This document shows positions 16,459 to 25,536 of a DNA stretch of 64,000 nucleotides, in pieces (positions within the stretch are counted from its first letter, which is position 1; each line of letters starts with the position of its first letter). The notes under the pieces are model-generated. The model saw only the letters and a program-made list of their open reading frames with translations, was not told where the DNA came from and did not search any database. The position numbers and the translations under genes were made by a program. This DNA comes from Virgibacillus_R byunsanensis (GTDB taxonomy: Bacteria > Bacillota > Bacilli > Bacillales > Amphibacillaceae): positions 32,052-96,051 of the forward strand of contig NZ_JBHTKJ010000008.1 in the NCBI RefSeq assembly GCF_042675965.1, given 5' to 3'.

Positions 16459-17922
16459 ATGGAACAGGATAAGGTAATTATGAAGAGACAGAACAAGATA
16501 TTATTTTACATTTTATTATTCTCATTATCTTTAGGAGTCGGTACACAAATTATCGTTGGTGCACCAAAGGAAAACTTTATCGCACTTGGTGTAGGTGGTA
16601 CTATAAGTGTGGGACTAATAGGTCTTTTGCACTTTAAAAATAAATTTATACAAACTATTCCTTATTTAGCTATTATCAGTTTATCGAGTATTGCATTTAT
16701 GATTATTATTAGTTCTGATTACGTAACGAACATGTTGTTTACATTTTATATTTTAGCAGTAGCAGCAATATCACTCTCATTAAGGGTTTTAGTTACGGGA
16801 GGAGTTTTAGGTCTCTCCTTACTTACATTTTTTATTATTGAAAAAGGGGAAGTTGTTGGGATTGACGGACGAGCAACAGCAATTACGATTGTATTTTTTA
16901 TATTAGTATTTTCCGTGTTAGTTATCCAAGTTAAAGTTGCACGTCAATTTTTAACGAATGCACAAGAGGCACTTCTAGACAGTGAAAAAAGATCCAATGA
17001 ACAAAAAAGACAAACAGAAATCGTTCAAACCAGTGCAAAGAATGTACAATCTCAAATGGGAATTATTGAACAGGATAGTAATTTGAACAGCCATTCCATG
17101 CAGGAGATGCGTCAAGCTTTTCTGGAAATTGCCTCAGCAAGTCAAAATCAAACAGAAACGGCAACTGATATTTCATCTAGTACAGATAGAACGAATAAAT
17201 TATCAGAAAAGATGATTACTTCTTTTTCAAAGAGTACCCAAGATGGGGAAGAACTACGTGCATTATCGTTACAAGGTCAGCAATCGATGGAAAATCTGTC
17301 TGGCACAATGGAAGGTTTTCAATCATCTTTTGAACAACTGCGTGTAAATATGGAAAACTTAGTCCAAAAAATGAATGAAAATAACACGTTTACGTCTAAA
17401 ATTCAAGATATCGCAGAACAAACCAATTTGTTAGCGTTGAATGCAAGCATTGAAGCTGCCCGGGCTGGTGAATCGGGAAAAGGTTTTGCAGTTGTTGCTG
17501 GTGAGGTACGTAAATTAGCTGAAGTATCACAACAAACAGCAGAACAAATTAGAACGAATTTGATATCTATTGAAGACGATGCTAAAGAAGCCCAGCAAGA
17601 GGTTAACAGCAATAAAGCACTACTGCAAAAGAGTACTGAAATTGTGGATATATCGAAGGTGAATTTTGCTAAAATAACAAAGCAATTAGCTAACTTTATC
17701 CATTATCTTGGTTATCTCAGAAAACAGGCCACTGAGATTCAATCGTCATCAGAAACCATTGATAAATCGGTAGATAGCTTAGCTTCAATCATAGAGGAAA
17801 CAACCGCAACTATTGAGGAGTTGGAAGCGATGGTAGATGATCAAGTTAACCGTATGACGAATTTAGCTGCGGCAATTGAAGAGACAAATCAAACAGCAGC
17901 CGCATTGGAAAAACCGCAGTAA
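16459..17922 (+). CDS. Methyl-accepting chemotaxis protein with six-helix membrane sensor
   Basis: A 487-residue receptor. Residues about 15-165 hold roughly six hydrophobic helices with short loops and no large extracellular domain. The cytoplasmic part is a coiled-coil MCP signalling domain with the hairpin tip EQTNLLALNASIEAARAGE followed by GKGFAVVAGEVRKLAEVS. I see no HAMP domain between membrane and signalling parts. A sensor without an external ligand domain suggests membrane-state or intracellular sensing. The start at 16459 follows AAGGGGGAG; an upstream GTG is less likely. Confidence 0.9.
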   Translation: MEQDKVIMKRQNKILFYILLFSLSLGVGTQIIVGAPKENFIALGVGGTISVGLIGLLHFKNKFIQTIPYLAIISLSSIAFMIIISSDYVTNMLFTFYILAVAAISLSLRVLVTGGVLGLSLLTFFIIEKGEVVGIDGRATAITIVFFILVFSVLVIQVKVARQFLTNAQEALLDSEKRSNEQKRQTEIVQTSAKNVQSQMGIIEQDSNLNSHSMQEMRQAFLEIASASQNQTETATDISSSTDRTNKLSEKMITSFSKSTQDGEELRALSLQGQQSMENLSGTMEGFQSSFEQLRVNMENLVQKMNENNTFTSKIQDIAEQTNLLALNASIEAARAGESGKGFAVVAGEVRKLAEVSQQTAEQIRTNLISIEDDAKEAQQEVNSNKALLQKSTEIVDISKVNFAKITKQLANFIHYLGYLRKQATEIQSSSETIDKSVDSLASIIEETTATIEELEAMVDDQVNRMTNLAAAIEETNQTAAALEKPQ

Positions 17923-18006
17923 ATTAATTAACAAAATTTTACCTAGATTTGTCCTAAATTTTACACTTCTTTGATATGCTTAATAAAACGAATATGGGGG
18001 CATGAT

Positions 18007-19308
18007 ATGAGTAATAAAAAAACAGTTCGTAGTTGGATGATGTATGACTTTGGTAACTCAGCATTTGCGACTGTTATTATGGCTGCAGTGTTGCCTGTAT
18101 TTTACTATGATGTAGCTGCTGTAGGTCTTGATGATTTGTTAGCGGAGAGTTATTGGGCATACTCACAGTCAATTGCAGTGCTGATCGTTGCCATAATGGC
18201 TCCTTTTCTAGGTGCAATAAGCGACTTTTCGGCTGCTAAAAAAAAGTTCTTACGTTTCTTTGCCTTTATGGGAATAGTTGCAAGTATTTTATTATCCTTT
18301 GTAGGTGAAGGGGATTACATATTTGCATCGTTACTATTAATTGTTGGAACGATAGGGTTCTCAAGCGCTAATATATTTTATGATGCATTTCTGCCAGAAA
18401 TTGCTGATGAAGAAGATATTGATAAGGTATCAGCTTCAGGCTTTGCCTATGGATACATTGGTGGGGGAGTATTATTAGCAATCAATATCTTGATGATTAT
18501 AAAGTTTGAATGGTTTGGGATTCCTAATGCAACTGTTGCTAGTCAATTGTCATTTGCATTAGTAGGGATATGGTGGTTCATTTTTTCCATACCTCTATTT
18601 AAAAATATTCATGAGGAAAAGAAAGCACCCACCAAACGTGACAAATCGTATATTAGGATTGGGTTTTCTCGTGTTACGACCACATTTAAGGAAATTAAGC
18701 AATACAAGCATTTATTACTATTTTTATTAGCTTTCTGGATGTACAATGATGGTATTTCCACTATTATTAAAATGGCGACTATATACGGAAGAGGAATAGG
18801 GATCGACCAGAACTCTCTGATTATAGCATTATTAATTACACAGTTTGTTGGGATTCCCTGTACGTTTTTCTTTGGTTGGTTAGCTAAAATTATATCGGCT
18901 AAAAGAGCGTTGTACATTACCCTTTTCGCCTATTTAGGCATCGTTATTTTAGGGTATTTTATGACCACTGCACTGCATTTTTATTTACTTGCAATTTTTG
19001 TAGGATTAGTTCAGGGTGGAGCCCAATCTTTAAGTAGATCTATTTTCGGTAGAATGGTTCCAGATAATCGACATGCTGAGTTTTTTGGATTCTATGGTAT
19101 CTCCGCAAAGTTTGCTGCCATTTTCGGACCATTTTTATTTGGGTTTATCGGACAGATAACTGGTTCAAGCAGATTGGGAATTATCTCATTAGTGGTCTTC
19201 TTTATCGGTGGAATTATACTGTTAAAGTTTGTGAATATAGAAAAAGGCATGCAGGATGCAAAACGACAAACGAATTTTGCAGATAAAGTGGACGTAAAAC
19301 CACAATAG
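18007..19308 (+). CDS. UMF1-family MFS transporter
   Basis: A 433-residue protein with about 12 membrane helices. It begins WMMYDFGNSAFATVIMAAVL, which is diagnostic of the UMF1 (Atg22-like) branch of the major facilitator superfamily, and has GLVQGGAQSLSRSIFGRMVP in the second half. Fungal relatives release amino acids from vacuoles; the bacterial substrate is unknown. The start at 18007 follows GGGGG by 6 bases. No operon partner is evident, though the 50-codon gene follows within 30 bp. Confidence 0.88.
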   Translation: MSNKKTVRSWMMYDFGNSAFATVIMAAVLPVFYYDVAAVGLDDLLAESYWAYSQSIAVLIVAIMAPFLGAISDFSAAKKKFLRFFAFMGIVASILLSFVGEGDYIFASLLLIVGTIGFSSANIFYDAFLPEIADEEDIDKVSASGFAYGYIGGGVLLAINILMIIKFEWFGIPNATVASQLSFALVGIWWFIFSIPLFKNIHEEKKAPTKRDKSYIRIGFSRVTTTFKEIKQYKHLLLFLLAFWMYNDGISTIIKMATIYGRGIGIDQNSLIIALLITQFVGIPCTFFFGWLAKIISAKRALYITLFAYLGIVILGYFMTTALHFYLLAIFVGLVQGGAQSLSRSIFGRMVPDNRHAEFFGFYGISAKFAAIFGPFLFGFIGQITGSSRLGIISLVVFFIGGIILLKFVNIEKGMQDAKRQTNFADKVDVKPQ

Positions 19309-19334
19309 CATATAGCCTCTAAGGAGTGGTTAGT

Positions 19335-19487
19335 TTGCGTATCAATGGTATTCGAAAAGCATTATATCAATTTGCTAAAATTTTGGGTGATGTAAATGCT
19401 GTCAAAAAAGGTAAAGTTGGCAAACGTGTTGGGAGACGAGTTGCAGGTCGAGGTACAGGAAAGCTATTGAGAAAACTCTTTAAATAA
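19335..19487 (+). CDS. Conserved small basic protein of unknown function
   Basis: A 50-residue protein from a TTG start, 8 bases after AAGGAG. It is very basic (Lys/Arg in about one third of positions) and alternates Gly with Lys/Arg: GKVGKRVGRRVAGRGTGKLL. The segment FAKILGDVNAVKKGKVGKR looks conserved in short Bacilli hypotheticals I recall, but I cannot name a family. The basic C-terminus suggests nucleic-acid or membrane-surface binding. It lies 26 bp after the MFS gene and immediately before a family A repeat. Confidence 0.65.
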   Translation: MRINGIRKALYQFAKILGDVNAVKKGKVGKRVGRRVAGRGTGKLLRKLFK

Positions 19488-19490
19488 GTG

Positions 19491-20050
19491 GCTGTTTTTT
19501 AAAAGATTATTGTTTTTGTCACAATAGATATAAACTGCGACGTAACTTGATGTGACGGTTAACCTACCACTACGGAAATACACTTCGCTTTCACCCATCC
19601 GGGTACAAGTGCGACATCTGCTTCGTTTCACTGCGCAGTGTCTTCTACCCGTGGGCGGCTGATGAGCCTCCTCGAGCTAACGCTCTGCGCGGTCTCAACT
19701 AGGCCTCTGCTCCCACAGGAGTCTACGTGTATTTCCTCCGCTGTTATTTCCGTTACTGTCGTGGGACTGTATCAGTATTAATAAAACATCTTACCAGTCA
19801 GGGTGAGCGGAGGGCGGTGACTCCTGCGGGAACAGCACGTGTCCGAAGACCCCGCTTAGATGCGCCTGCGTCTTCTAGTAACGCTTCGAAGTATGCTTCC
19901 TCAGCGCAAGGGAACGAAGAAGATGATTCAAGTAGTACCCTGGCTGAGGCCGTGCCCGCGGAGAGCATCCGCCCGTAGCGATCCCAGACGGCGGCAATAG
20001 AAGTAAGCCTAAAGTTACGTCGCAGTTTACATCGACTGCGACATATCAGC
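19491..20050 (+). repeat. Family A fold-back repeat element, copy A1
   Basis: Terminal inverted repeats of 22 bp lie at 19527-19548 and 20012-20033 (21 of 22 identical; core TGCGACGTAACTT). A shared left flank (GGCTGTTTT ... ACAATAGATAT) begins at about 19491. Internally, AGCCTCCTCGAG-type and CTCCTGCGGGAA-type segments form imperfect inverted arms. It lacks the 59-bp insert present in A3 and A4. Long open frames on both strands inside it are by-products of the repeat. Confidence 0.9.
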
Positions 20051-20077
20051 AACAAAACTTACAAAATGAGCTTTAAA

Positions 20078-20125
20078 TAAAAAACTCTCAGGTACACGAA
20101 AATGTGCGACTAAGAGTTTTCTTTT
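20078..20125 (-). terminator. Intrinsic terminator of the phospholipase C-like gene
   Basis: Minus strand: AAAACTCTTAG and CTGAGAGTTTT form the stem, followed by TTTATT. Confidence 0.8.
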
Positions 20126-20130
20126 ATTTA

Positions 20131-21042
20131 CTAAACGATGGCATCACTATATTTATTAGATAGGTTTAATGCTAATTGTTTTCCGGTATCATAAGAAATG
20201 GAACCGATCAAATCCGATAGAAATTTAGAGGTACGCTCATTTGTGTTCCAATATTCAAGTACTTCAGATAAAATTTCGATTCCTTCTGCACGTCCTTGCT
20301 CGTACAATTGAAGGAAGCTTTTCGAACAAGGTTCGTTTGTAGCCGGGTGATACCAGGTTTTTTCTTTTTCGTTTAAATAATCAACATTATCCTTTATTGG
20401 TCTATGGGAATAGGAAGAAATAACTGATTTAAACATGGAATTTTTCCATCCATATGGATCTGAAAGCAACTTTAAGGCAAGCTTCATATCCCTGTATGCT
20501 TTTTGGATATATTCTGTAGATTCTCGTTTAACCTCCGGGTAGTGCCTCTTTATGGTTGTATGTAGTAAATCAATAATGTCTCTATTTAATGAGAAACCAA
20601 CATCAATTTCCTTATACACTGGCGCTTTCCAGGTTTTTAAATTATGGTATTTTTCCATCATTGCTGTATCTATTAATACTTCGAGTTTTTGGTGGTTGCT
20701 GCCTTCGTATCCAGCCCGGTAGTGAATGTACGGGTGGGCATTTCGGTCTAAAATGTGATGGGTTACAAAACCAAAGACATATGCCTGCACATGAGAATCC
20801 ATATTTTTTGCAGAAGATATAAGGTCAATTAAAAAATCCCCGCAATGCTTTGTATGCAATTTCATCCCAATTTCGTGAACAGGTTCATCCTTAATCCATG
20901 GCCAGAAATTATAATAAAAAAATGGGTCTGGACCCTGTGCACCGAGATTCATATATGTTTCAAGTTGTGTGAATGGATTGGGGTTTTCTATTGTATCAAC
21001 CACATCTTCACAAAAAAGCATATGGGTCCAAATATTTGGCAT
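20131..21042 (-). CDS. Zinc-dependent phospholipase C-family protein
   Basis: A 303-residue protein of the zinc-dependent phospholipase C/S1-P1 fold class. It begins MPNIWTHMLFCEDVVD (an N-terminal Trp/His as in the family), followed by NLGAQGPDPFFYYNFWP, MKLHTKHCGDFL and FGFVTHHILDRNAHPYIHYR, which supply the expected His/Asp zinc ligands. There is no signal peptide, so it is probably cytoplasmic; the true substrate is unknown. GGAGGAT precedes the ATG. The gene sits alone between family A copy A1 and fragment A2. Confidence 0.85.
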   Translation of the reverse strand: MPNIWTHMLFCEDVVDTIENPNPFTQLETYMNLGAQGPDPFFYYNFWPWIKDEPVHEIGMKLHTKHCGDFLIDLISSAKNMDSHVQAYVFGFVTHHILDRNAHPYIHYRAGYEGSNHQKLEVLIDTAMMEKYHNLKTWKAPVYKEIDVGFSLNRDIIDLLHTTIKRHYPEVKRESTEYIQKAYRDMKLALKLLSDPYGWKNSMFKSVISSYSHRPIKDNVDYLNEKEKTWYHPATNEPCSKSFLQLYEQGRAEGIEILSEVLEYWNTNERTSKFLSDLIGSISYDTGKQLALNLSNKYSDAIV

Positions 21043-21071
21043 TTGAAATCCTCCTTGTGATAAAGCTTATA

Positions 21072-21190
21072 AATTAAGGCTGTTTTAGTAAAGTTTGTTG
21101 CCTTTTGAGAGAATAGATATAAACTGCGACGTAACTTTAGGCTTACTTCTATTGCCGCCTCCGGGATCGCTACGGACCGTGTCTTCCTTA
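21072..21190. repeat. Family A element fragment A2, interior in opposite orientation
   Basis: The left flank (GGCTGTTTTAGTAAAGTTTG ... GAATAGATAT) matches copy A4. After the 22-bp terminal repeat at 21116-21137, however, the sequence continues TAGGCTTACTTCTATTGCCG and GGATCGCTACGG, the reverse complement of the right end of A1. The element stops after about 55 more bases. Confidence 0.75.
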
Positions 21191-21395
21191 TTTTATTATA
21201 GTGGAAACTGTTTAAAAATAACTAGTATGAAACTCGTACGTTTTTGTGACTTCCTATTATATTTCCTAATATTGTAACATAATTCCATTTTTCTTATTTT
21301 TATATAAAGTATTGATATGATAGGTGATTATCTGCTTAAAAATTTGTTACAATAGGAATTGGTAATAAAGTATGTACATAGGGAGGAAGCAACAA

Positions 21396-22781
21396 ATGGA
21401 TTATCGTATAGAAAAAGACACTTTGGGAGAAATAGAAGTACCTGCTGATAAATATTGGGGGGCACAAACAGAACGCAGTAAACAGAACTTTCCTATTGGT
21501 AATGAAAAGATGCCAAATGAAGTTGTAAAGGCTTTTGCAATCTTAAAAAAGAGTGCTGCAAAGGCAAACAGTGAATTAGGGTTAATGGATGAGAAAAAGG
21601 CAGAGGCTATTGCTTATGCTGCTGATCAAGTGATAGATGATAAATTAACGGACCATTTTCCGTTAGTTGTTTGGCAAACAGGTAGTGGAACACAATCTAA
21701 CATGAACGTAAATGAAGTAATTGCGTTTGTGGGTAATCAGTGGTTAACCGAACAAGGAAGCGATTTGATGCTTCATCCAAACGATGATGTCAATAAATCA
21801 CAGAGTTCTAATGACACATACCCTACTGCTATGCATATAGCCTCTGTTTTAAAAGTTGAAGATACAGTTCTTCCGGCATTACGTATATTAAAAGAGTCGG
21901 TAAAAGTAAAAATGGATGCCTTTCAAGATATTGTGAAAATCGGTCGTACACATTTGCAGGATGCAACTCCACTAACACTTGGACAAGAAGTGAGTGGTTG
22001 GCATCGTATGCTTGAGAAATCTGAAAAAATGATTAGTGAGAGCACTAATTACTTGAAAGAGTTGGCTATTGGCGGAACAGCTGTTGGAACTGGGTTGAAT
22101 GCACATCCTGATTTTTCAGAGAAAGTATGTGAAGCGATTAATGGATTTACGGATAAAGACTTCATATCTGCTCCGAATAAGTTCCACGCATTAACAAGTC
22201 ATGATGAAACGGTTTATGCACATGGAGCATTAAAGGGACTTGCTGCTGACTTAATGAAGATTGCAAATGATGTACGTTGGTTAGCTAGTGGTCCACGATG
22301 CGGTATTGGTGAAATTACAATTCCAGCTAATGAGCCAGGAAGTTCTATCATGCCTGGAAAAGTAAATCCAACTCAAAGTGAATCTGTAACAATGGTTGTA
22401 GCACAAGTTATGGGAAATGATGCTACTATTGGTTTCTCGGCTAGTCAAGGTAACTTTGAATTAAACGTATTCAAACCAGTAATTGCATATAATTTCTTAC
22501 AATCATGCCAAATCCTTGCAGATAGCATGCTTTCATTTGATGAACGTTGTGTTAAAGGCATCGAACCAAATCACGAGCAAATTGAGAAATATTTAAATGA
22601 CTCATTAATGCTAGTTACTGCATTAAATCCACACATTGGTTATGAAAATGCTGCAAAGATTGCTAAAACGGCATTTAATAATGATTCCACGTTAAAAGAA
22701 ACGGCTGTGGAACTAGGATTATTAACGGAAGAAAAATTCGATCAATATGTTGATCCAAAAGAAATGACACATCCGAAGTAA
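21396..22781 (+). CDS. fumC: Fumarate hydratase class II
   Basis: A 461-residue class II fumarase (B. subtilis CitG is 462). It interconverts fumarate and malate in the TCA cycle as a homotetramer. The family signature GSSIMPGKVNP is near residue 315, with TGSGTQSNMNVNE near residue 98 and the catalytic-histidine segment GRTHLQDATPL near residue 185. The ATG at 21396 follows GGGAGGAAG; an in-frame ATG upstream at 21372 would contain that site. It is a single-gene unit ended by a terminator. Confidence 0.97.
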   Translation: MDYRIEKDTLGEIEVPADKYWGAQTERSKQNFPIGNEKMPNEVVKAFAILKKSAAKANSELGLMDEKKAEAIAYAADQVIDDKLTDHFPLVVWQTGSGTQSNMNVNEVIAFVGNQWLTEQGSDLMLHPNDDVNKSQSSNDTYPTAMHIASVLKVEDTVLPALRILKESVKVKMDAFQDIVKIGRTHLQDATPLTLGQEVSGWHRMLEKSEKMISESTNYLKELAIGGTAVGTGLNAHPDFSEKVCEAINGFTDKDFISAPNKFHALTSHDETVYAHGALKGLAADLMKIANDVRWLASGPRCGIGEITIPANEPGSSIMPGKVNPTQSESVTMVVAQVMGNDATIGFSASQGNFELNVFKPVIAYNFLQSCQILADSMLSFDERCVKGIEPNHEQIEKYLNDSLMLVTALNPHIGYENAAKIAKTAFNNDSTLKETAVELGLLTEEKFDQYVDPKEMTHPK

Positions 22782-22793
22782 ATAAACATATAG

Positions 22794-22838
22794 AAAAACG
22801 CTCATTTATCATCATCTTGATAGGAGCGTTTTTTTATT
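22794..22838 (+). terminator. Intrinsic terminator of fumC
   Basis: AAAAACGCTC (22794-22803) pairs with GAGCGTTTTT, followed by T. Confidence 0.9.
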
Positions 22839-22931
22839 TTTTTATATTCCAAACTAAGCACAATTTACCAACAATATTTCGTGATAAGTTTTCGTAAAAT
22901 GTGAACAATATAGGTACAGGAGGTGATAAAT

Positions 22932-23138
22932 ATGGCTAATAACAATTCTTCTAATCAATTAGTAGTACCTGGAGCACAACAAGCACTTGACCAAATGAAG
23001 TTTGAAATTGCTCAAGAATTTGGCGTTAATTTAGGTGCTGATACAACTTCTCGTGCTAACGGTTCTGTCGGTGGTGAAATTACAAAGCGTCTAGTTGCAA
23101 CTGCTCAACAGCAATTCAGTGGACAACAACCTAAATAA
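22932..23138 (+). CDS. Alpha/beta-type small acid-soluble spore protein
   Basis: A 68-residue SASP that coats and protects spore DNA. Diagnostic features are LVVPGAQQALDQMKFEIAQE with the germination protease cleavage region FEIAQEFGV, then GADTTSRANGSVGGEITKRL. AGGAGGTGAT lies 5-6 bases before the ATG. Expression in the forespore from a SigG promoter is expected from the family; I could not place its -35 and -10 with confidence. Which of the several paralogous ssp genes it is cannot be told. Confidence 0.97.
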   Translation: MANNNSSNQLVVPGAQQALDQMKFEIAQEFGVNLGADTTSRANGSVGGEITKRLVATAQQQFSGQQPK

Positions 23139-23183
23139 ACAATGGCTCGGAAGGGAATCCCCCTTACCTGATAATATGTTTAT

Positions 23184-23212
23184 AGAGGGAAGGTCTTTAT
23201 CGACTTCCCTCT
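23184..23212. terminator. Stem-loop between the SASP gene and msmX
   Basis: AGAGGGAAG (23184-23192) pairs with CTTCCCTCT (23204-23212). There is no strong T-run on either side, so it is a weak or factor-assisted terminator for the converging genes. Confidence 0.5.
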
Positions 23213-23281
23213 AATAATGAAACAGTATAATGGTATTATTTACATATTATAGAGAATTATTCATATTTATGAGTTGTTTCT

Positions 23282-24379
23282 TTACTTGATTCGTTTTTCG
23301 TTTTCTGGGTCAAAGAAGTGTACATTGTTCATGTCAAATGCAAGATTGATGTTTTCGCCACCATGAATGTCGGTACGTGAATCAACCCTTGCGATAAAGT
23401 CCTGGTCGTTTACTTTTGAATAAAGATAGGATTCTGCTCCCATTAATTCCGCTACATCTATAGTTGCTGTGATTTTGGTATCTGGAGTGGAATCAATAAA
23501 CACAGGCTCATCATGAATGTCCTCTGGGCGAATTCCCAAAATGATGTCTTTACCTACGAATCCTTGGTTTCGAAGTGTCTTCATTTTACCTTCTGGAACT
23601 TTGACTTTAATGTCTTCCATTACAAAATGATTTTCTTCAAGTGTACCGGTAAAGAAGTTCATAGATGGAGATCCGATAAATCCACCAACAAATACATTTT
23701 CAGGTGAATCGTAAACTTCTTTAGGAGCACCTACTTGTTGAATAATACCATCTTTCATAACGACAAGTCGCGTTGCCATTGTCATTGCTTCCGTTTGGTC
23801 GTGTGTGACATAAATGGTAGTTGTTTGTAAACGACGGTGAAGCTTTTGAATTTCAGCACGCATTTGCACACGTAATTTAGCATCTAGATTGGATAAGGGC
23901 TCATCCATTAAAAATACTTTAGCATCACGTACAATGGCACGACCTAACGCTACACGCTGACGTTGTCCACCTGAAAGCGCCTTAGGTTTTCGGTCCAGGT
24001 ATGCTTCAAGACCTAAAATGTTTGCAGCATTATTAACACGCTGTGCAATTTCATCCTTTTTAAATTTACGTAGTTTTAATCCAAATGCCATATTGTCATA
24101 AACACTCATGTGTGGATATAGGGCATAATTTTGGAAAACCATTGCAATATCACGATCTTTTGGTGCAACATCGTTCATTTTTTTATCATTGATGAACAAT
24201 TCACCATCTGTAATTTCTTCTAAACCAGCAATCATTCTTAAAGTTGTTGATTTACCACAACCTGAAGGTCCAACAAAAACAATAAACTCTTTATCTTGGA
24301 TATGTAAATTAAAATCGTCTACAGCAGTCTCTTTTTTATCATATATTTTCTGTATATGATTTAGCTTTAATTCAGCCAT
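23282..24379 (-). CDS. msmX: Multi-sugar ABC transporter ATPase MsmX
   Basis: A 365-residue ATPase of the UgpC/MalK type, the same length as B. subtilis MsmX, which energises several sugar importers encoded elsewhere. Walker A is GPSGCGKST, the signature is LSGGQRQRVALGRAIVRDAK, Walker B is VFLMDEP, and the D-loop is LSNLDAKLR. A C-terminal TOBE/regulatory domain follows (GIRPEDI). The ATG at 24379 follows a good GGAGG; an extension upstream has no ribosome binding site. As in B. subtilis it neighbours the yxkF-type regulator gene. Confidence 0.94.
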   Translation of the reverse strand: MAELKLNHIQKIYDKKETAVDDFNLHIQDKEFIVFVGPSGCGKSTTLRMIAGLEEITDGELFINDKKMNDVAPKDRDIAMVFQNYALYPHMSVYDNMAFGLKLRKFKKDEIAQRVNNAANILGLEAYLDRKPKALSGGQRQRVALGRAIVRDAKVFLMDEPLSNLDAKLRVQMRAEIQKLHRRLQTTTIYVTHDQTEAMTMATRLVVMKDGIIQQVGAPKEVYDSPENVFVGGFIGSPSMNFFTGTLEENHFVMEDIKVKVPEGKMKTLRNQGFVGKDIILGIRPEDIHDEPVFIDSTPDTKITATIDVAELMGAESYLYSKVNDQDFIARVDSRTDIHGGENINLAFDMNNVHFFDPENEKRIK

Positions 24380-24446
24380 GTATATTCCTCCATTACAATT
24401 ATTTATTACATCTATTGTATAAAAGATAAGTTTGGAATGTATATAG

Positions 24447-24487
24447 TAAACATGCACAAAGAACCTAGAGTCTTTTGTGCATGTTTA
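24447..24487 (-). terminator. Intrinsic terminator of the yxkF-like gene
   Basis: AAACATGCACAAAAG and CTTTGTGCATGTTTA pair on the minus strand around a 10-base loop. Confidence 0.7.
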
Positions 24488-24501
24488 TGAAAGTATAATT
24501 T

Positions 24502-25395
24502 TTAGTTGTCTTGTTCAGCTTTCAACCCCAAAATTGCCAGGTACACAGTTACTGCCTGATGGAATTGCCGAACATCAATTCCGGTTATGTCGATAAATTT
24601 ATCAATCCGGTATTGCAGACTATTGCGATGCATGTACAGTTCCTTTGCTGTAACCGAAATGTTTAAATTACACGCTATAAACGTTTCTATTGTCTTTAGA
24701 AGTTCTTCATCATCTTTAACATCTCTTAATACACTTTGTGTGATGCTTTTTCGTAATGGCTTGTCTGCCTTTTCGATAAAAAGATACGGGATGACGTCTA
24801 TATAGTTAACTACTGCTTTTGCAGAATAAGTAAAAGCTACTCTGGATCCTTGTTTTAATGTTTGATAATAGGATGGCGCTTCGAAATGATTACGTACAAA
24901 GGAGCCAACAAAGAATTTAATCTTTACATATAAATCACTCATTAAGACATCAATGATTTGTTCGTATGACATACTTTCATCTTTAGATCCTGATTGCTCT
25001 TCTATTATAATTCCCTCTTGTTCATTTTCCCACAGAACAGGAACAGTTTTATTAAAGAGCTCATTGATTGCATTTTTAAATGTATGGGGATCTATTTGGT
25101 TTTTTTGAATGGAAAAGTAGATAAATCGATATGTAGATCTTGTTTTTGCCGGTTTCTCAGTGGTGATACGTGTTTGCCAACGCTGCTCATCCATAGTAGG
25201 TACAGGAAATACGGAATCATAAGGCTGTAAAAACGTGTTTAATAAAACGTCGTCTTTTGTAGTTAACTCCCTTTTCTTTATACCAATGAGTTCATCTGTA
25301 GTTGTTATAAACCATTTATAAGTGTCATCAGATGTAATAGGATATTTCTCGTAAGTTATTAATGACGGAAAAATGGATCTTAATTTATTTATCAT
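24502..25395 (-). CDS. yxkF: PucR/CdaR-type transcriptional regulator YxkF
   Basis: A 297-residue regulator. The C-terminal about 60 residues form the PucR-family helix-turn-helix (TIETFIACNLNISVTAKELY, MHRNSLQYRIDKFIDITGID). The N-terminal 200 residues are a poorly conserved sensory region. The ATG at 25395 is preferred because AAGGAAA lies upstream; a longer reading has no ribosome binding site. Its position next to msmX matches B. subtilis, where yxkF and msmX are neighbours, suggesting a role in sugar uptake control, which is not proven. Confidence 0.8.
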   Translation of the reverse strand: MINKLRSIFPSLITYEKYPITSDDTYKWFITTTDELIGIKKRELTTKDDVLLNTFLQPYDSVFPVPTMDEQRWQTRITTEKPAKTRSTYRFIYFSIQKNQIDPHTFKNAINELFNKTVPVLWENEQEGIIIEEQSGSKDESMSYEQIIDVLMSDLYVKIKFFVGSFVRNHFEAPSYYQTLKQGSRVAFTYSAKAVVNYIDVIPYLFIEKADKPLRKSITQSVLRDVKDDEELLKTIETFIACNLNISVTAKELYMHRNSLQYRIDKFIDITGIDVRQFHQAVTVYLAILGLKAEQDN

Positions 25396-25536
25396 AGGAA
25401 TTTCCTTCTTTCCAAAGGGAATATATCTATTATAACAATGAAGTAGGTTAAGAAAAACGATTAATATCGAATTAGTATACATGAAACAATTGGTTTGTTA
25501 TAGTTGTTTTAGCTTGAAATTGAAGGAGGAAAAATT

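Noticed and set aside
19727..20055. Open frames on both strands inside family A copy A1 (similar ones in A3 and A4)
   Set aside because: They occur on both strands of a non-coding repeat, change with the module insert and have no initiation signals.
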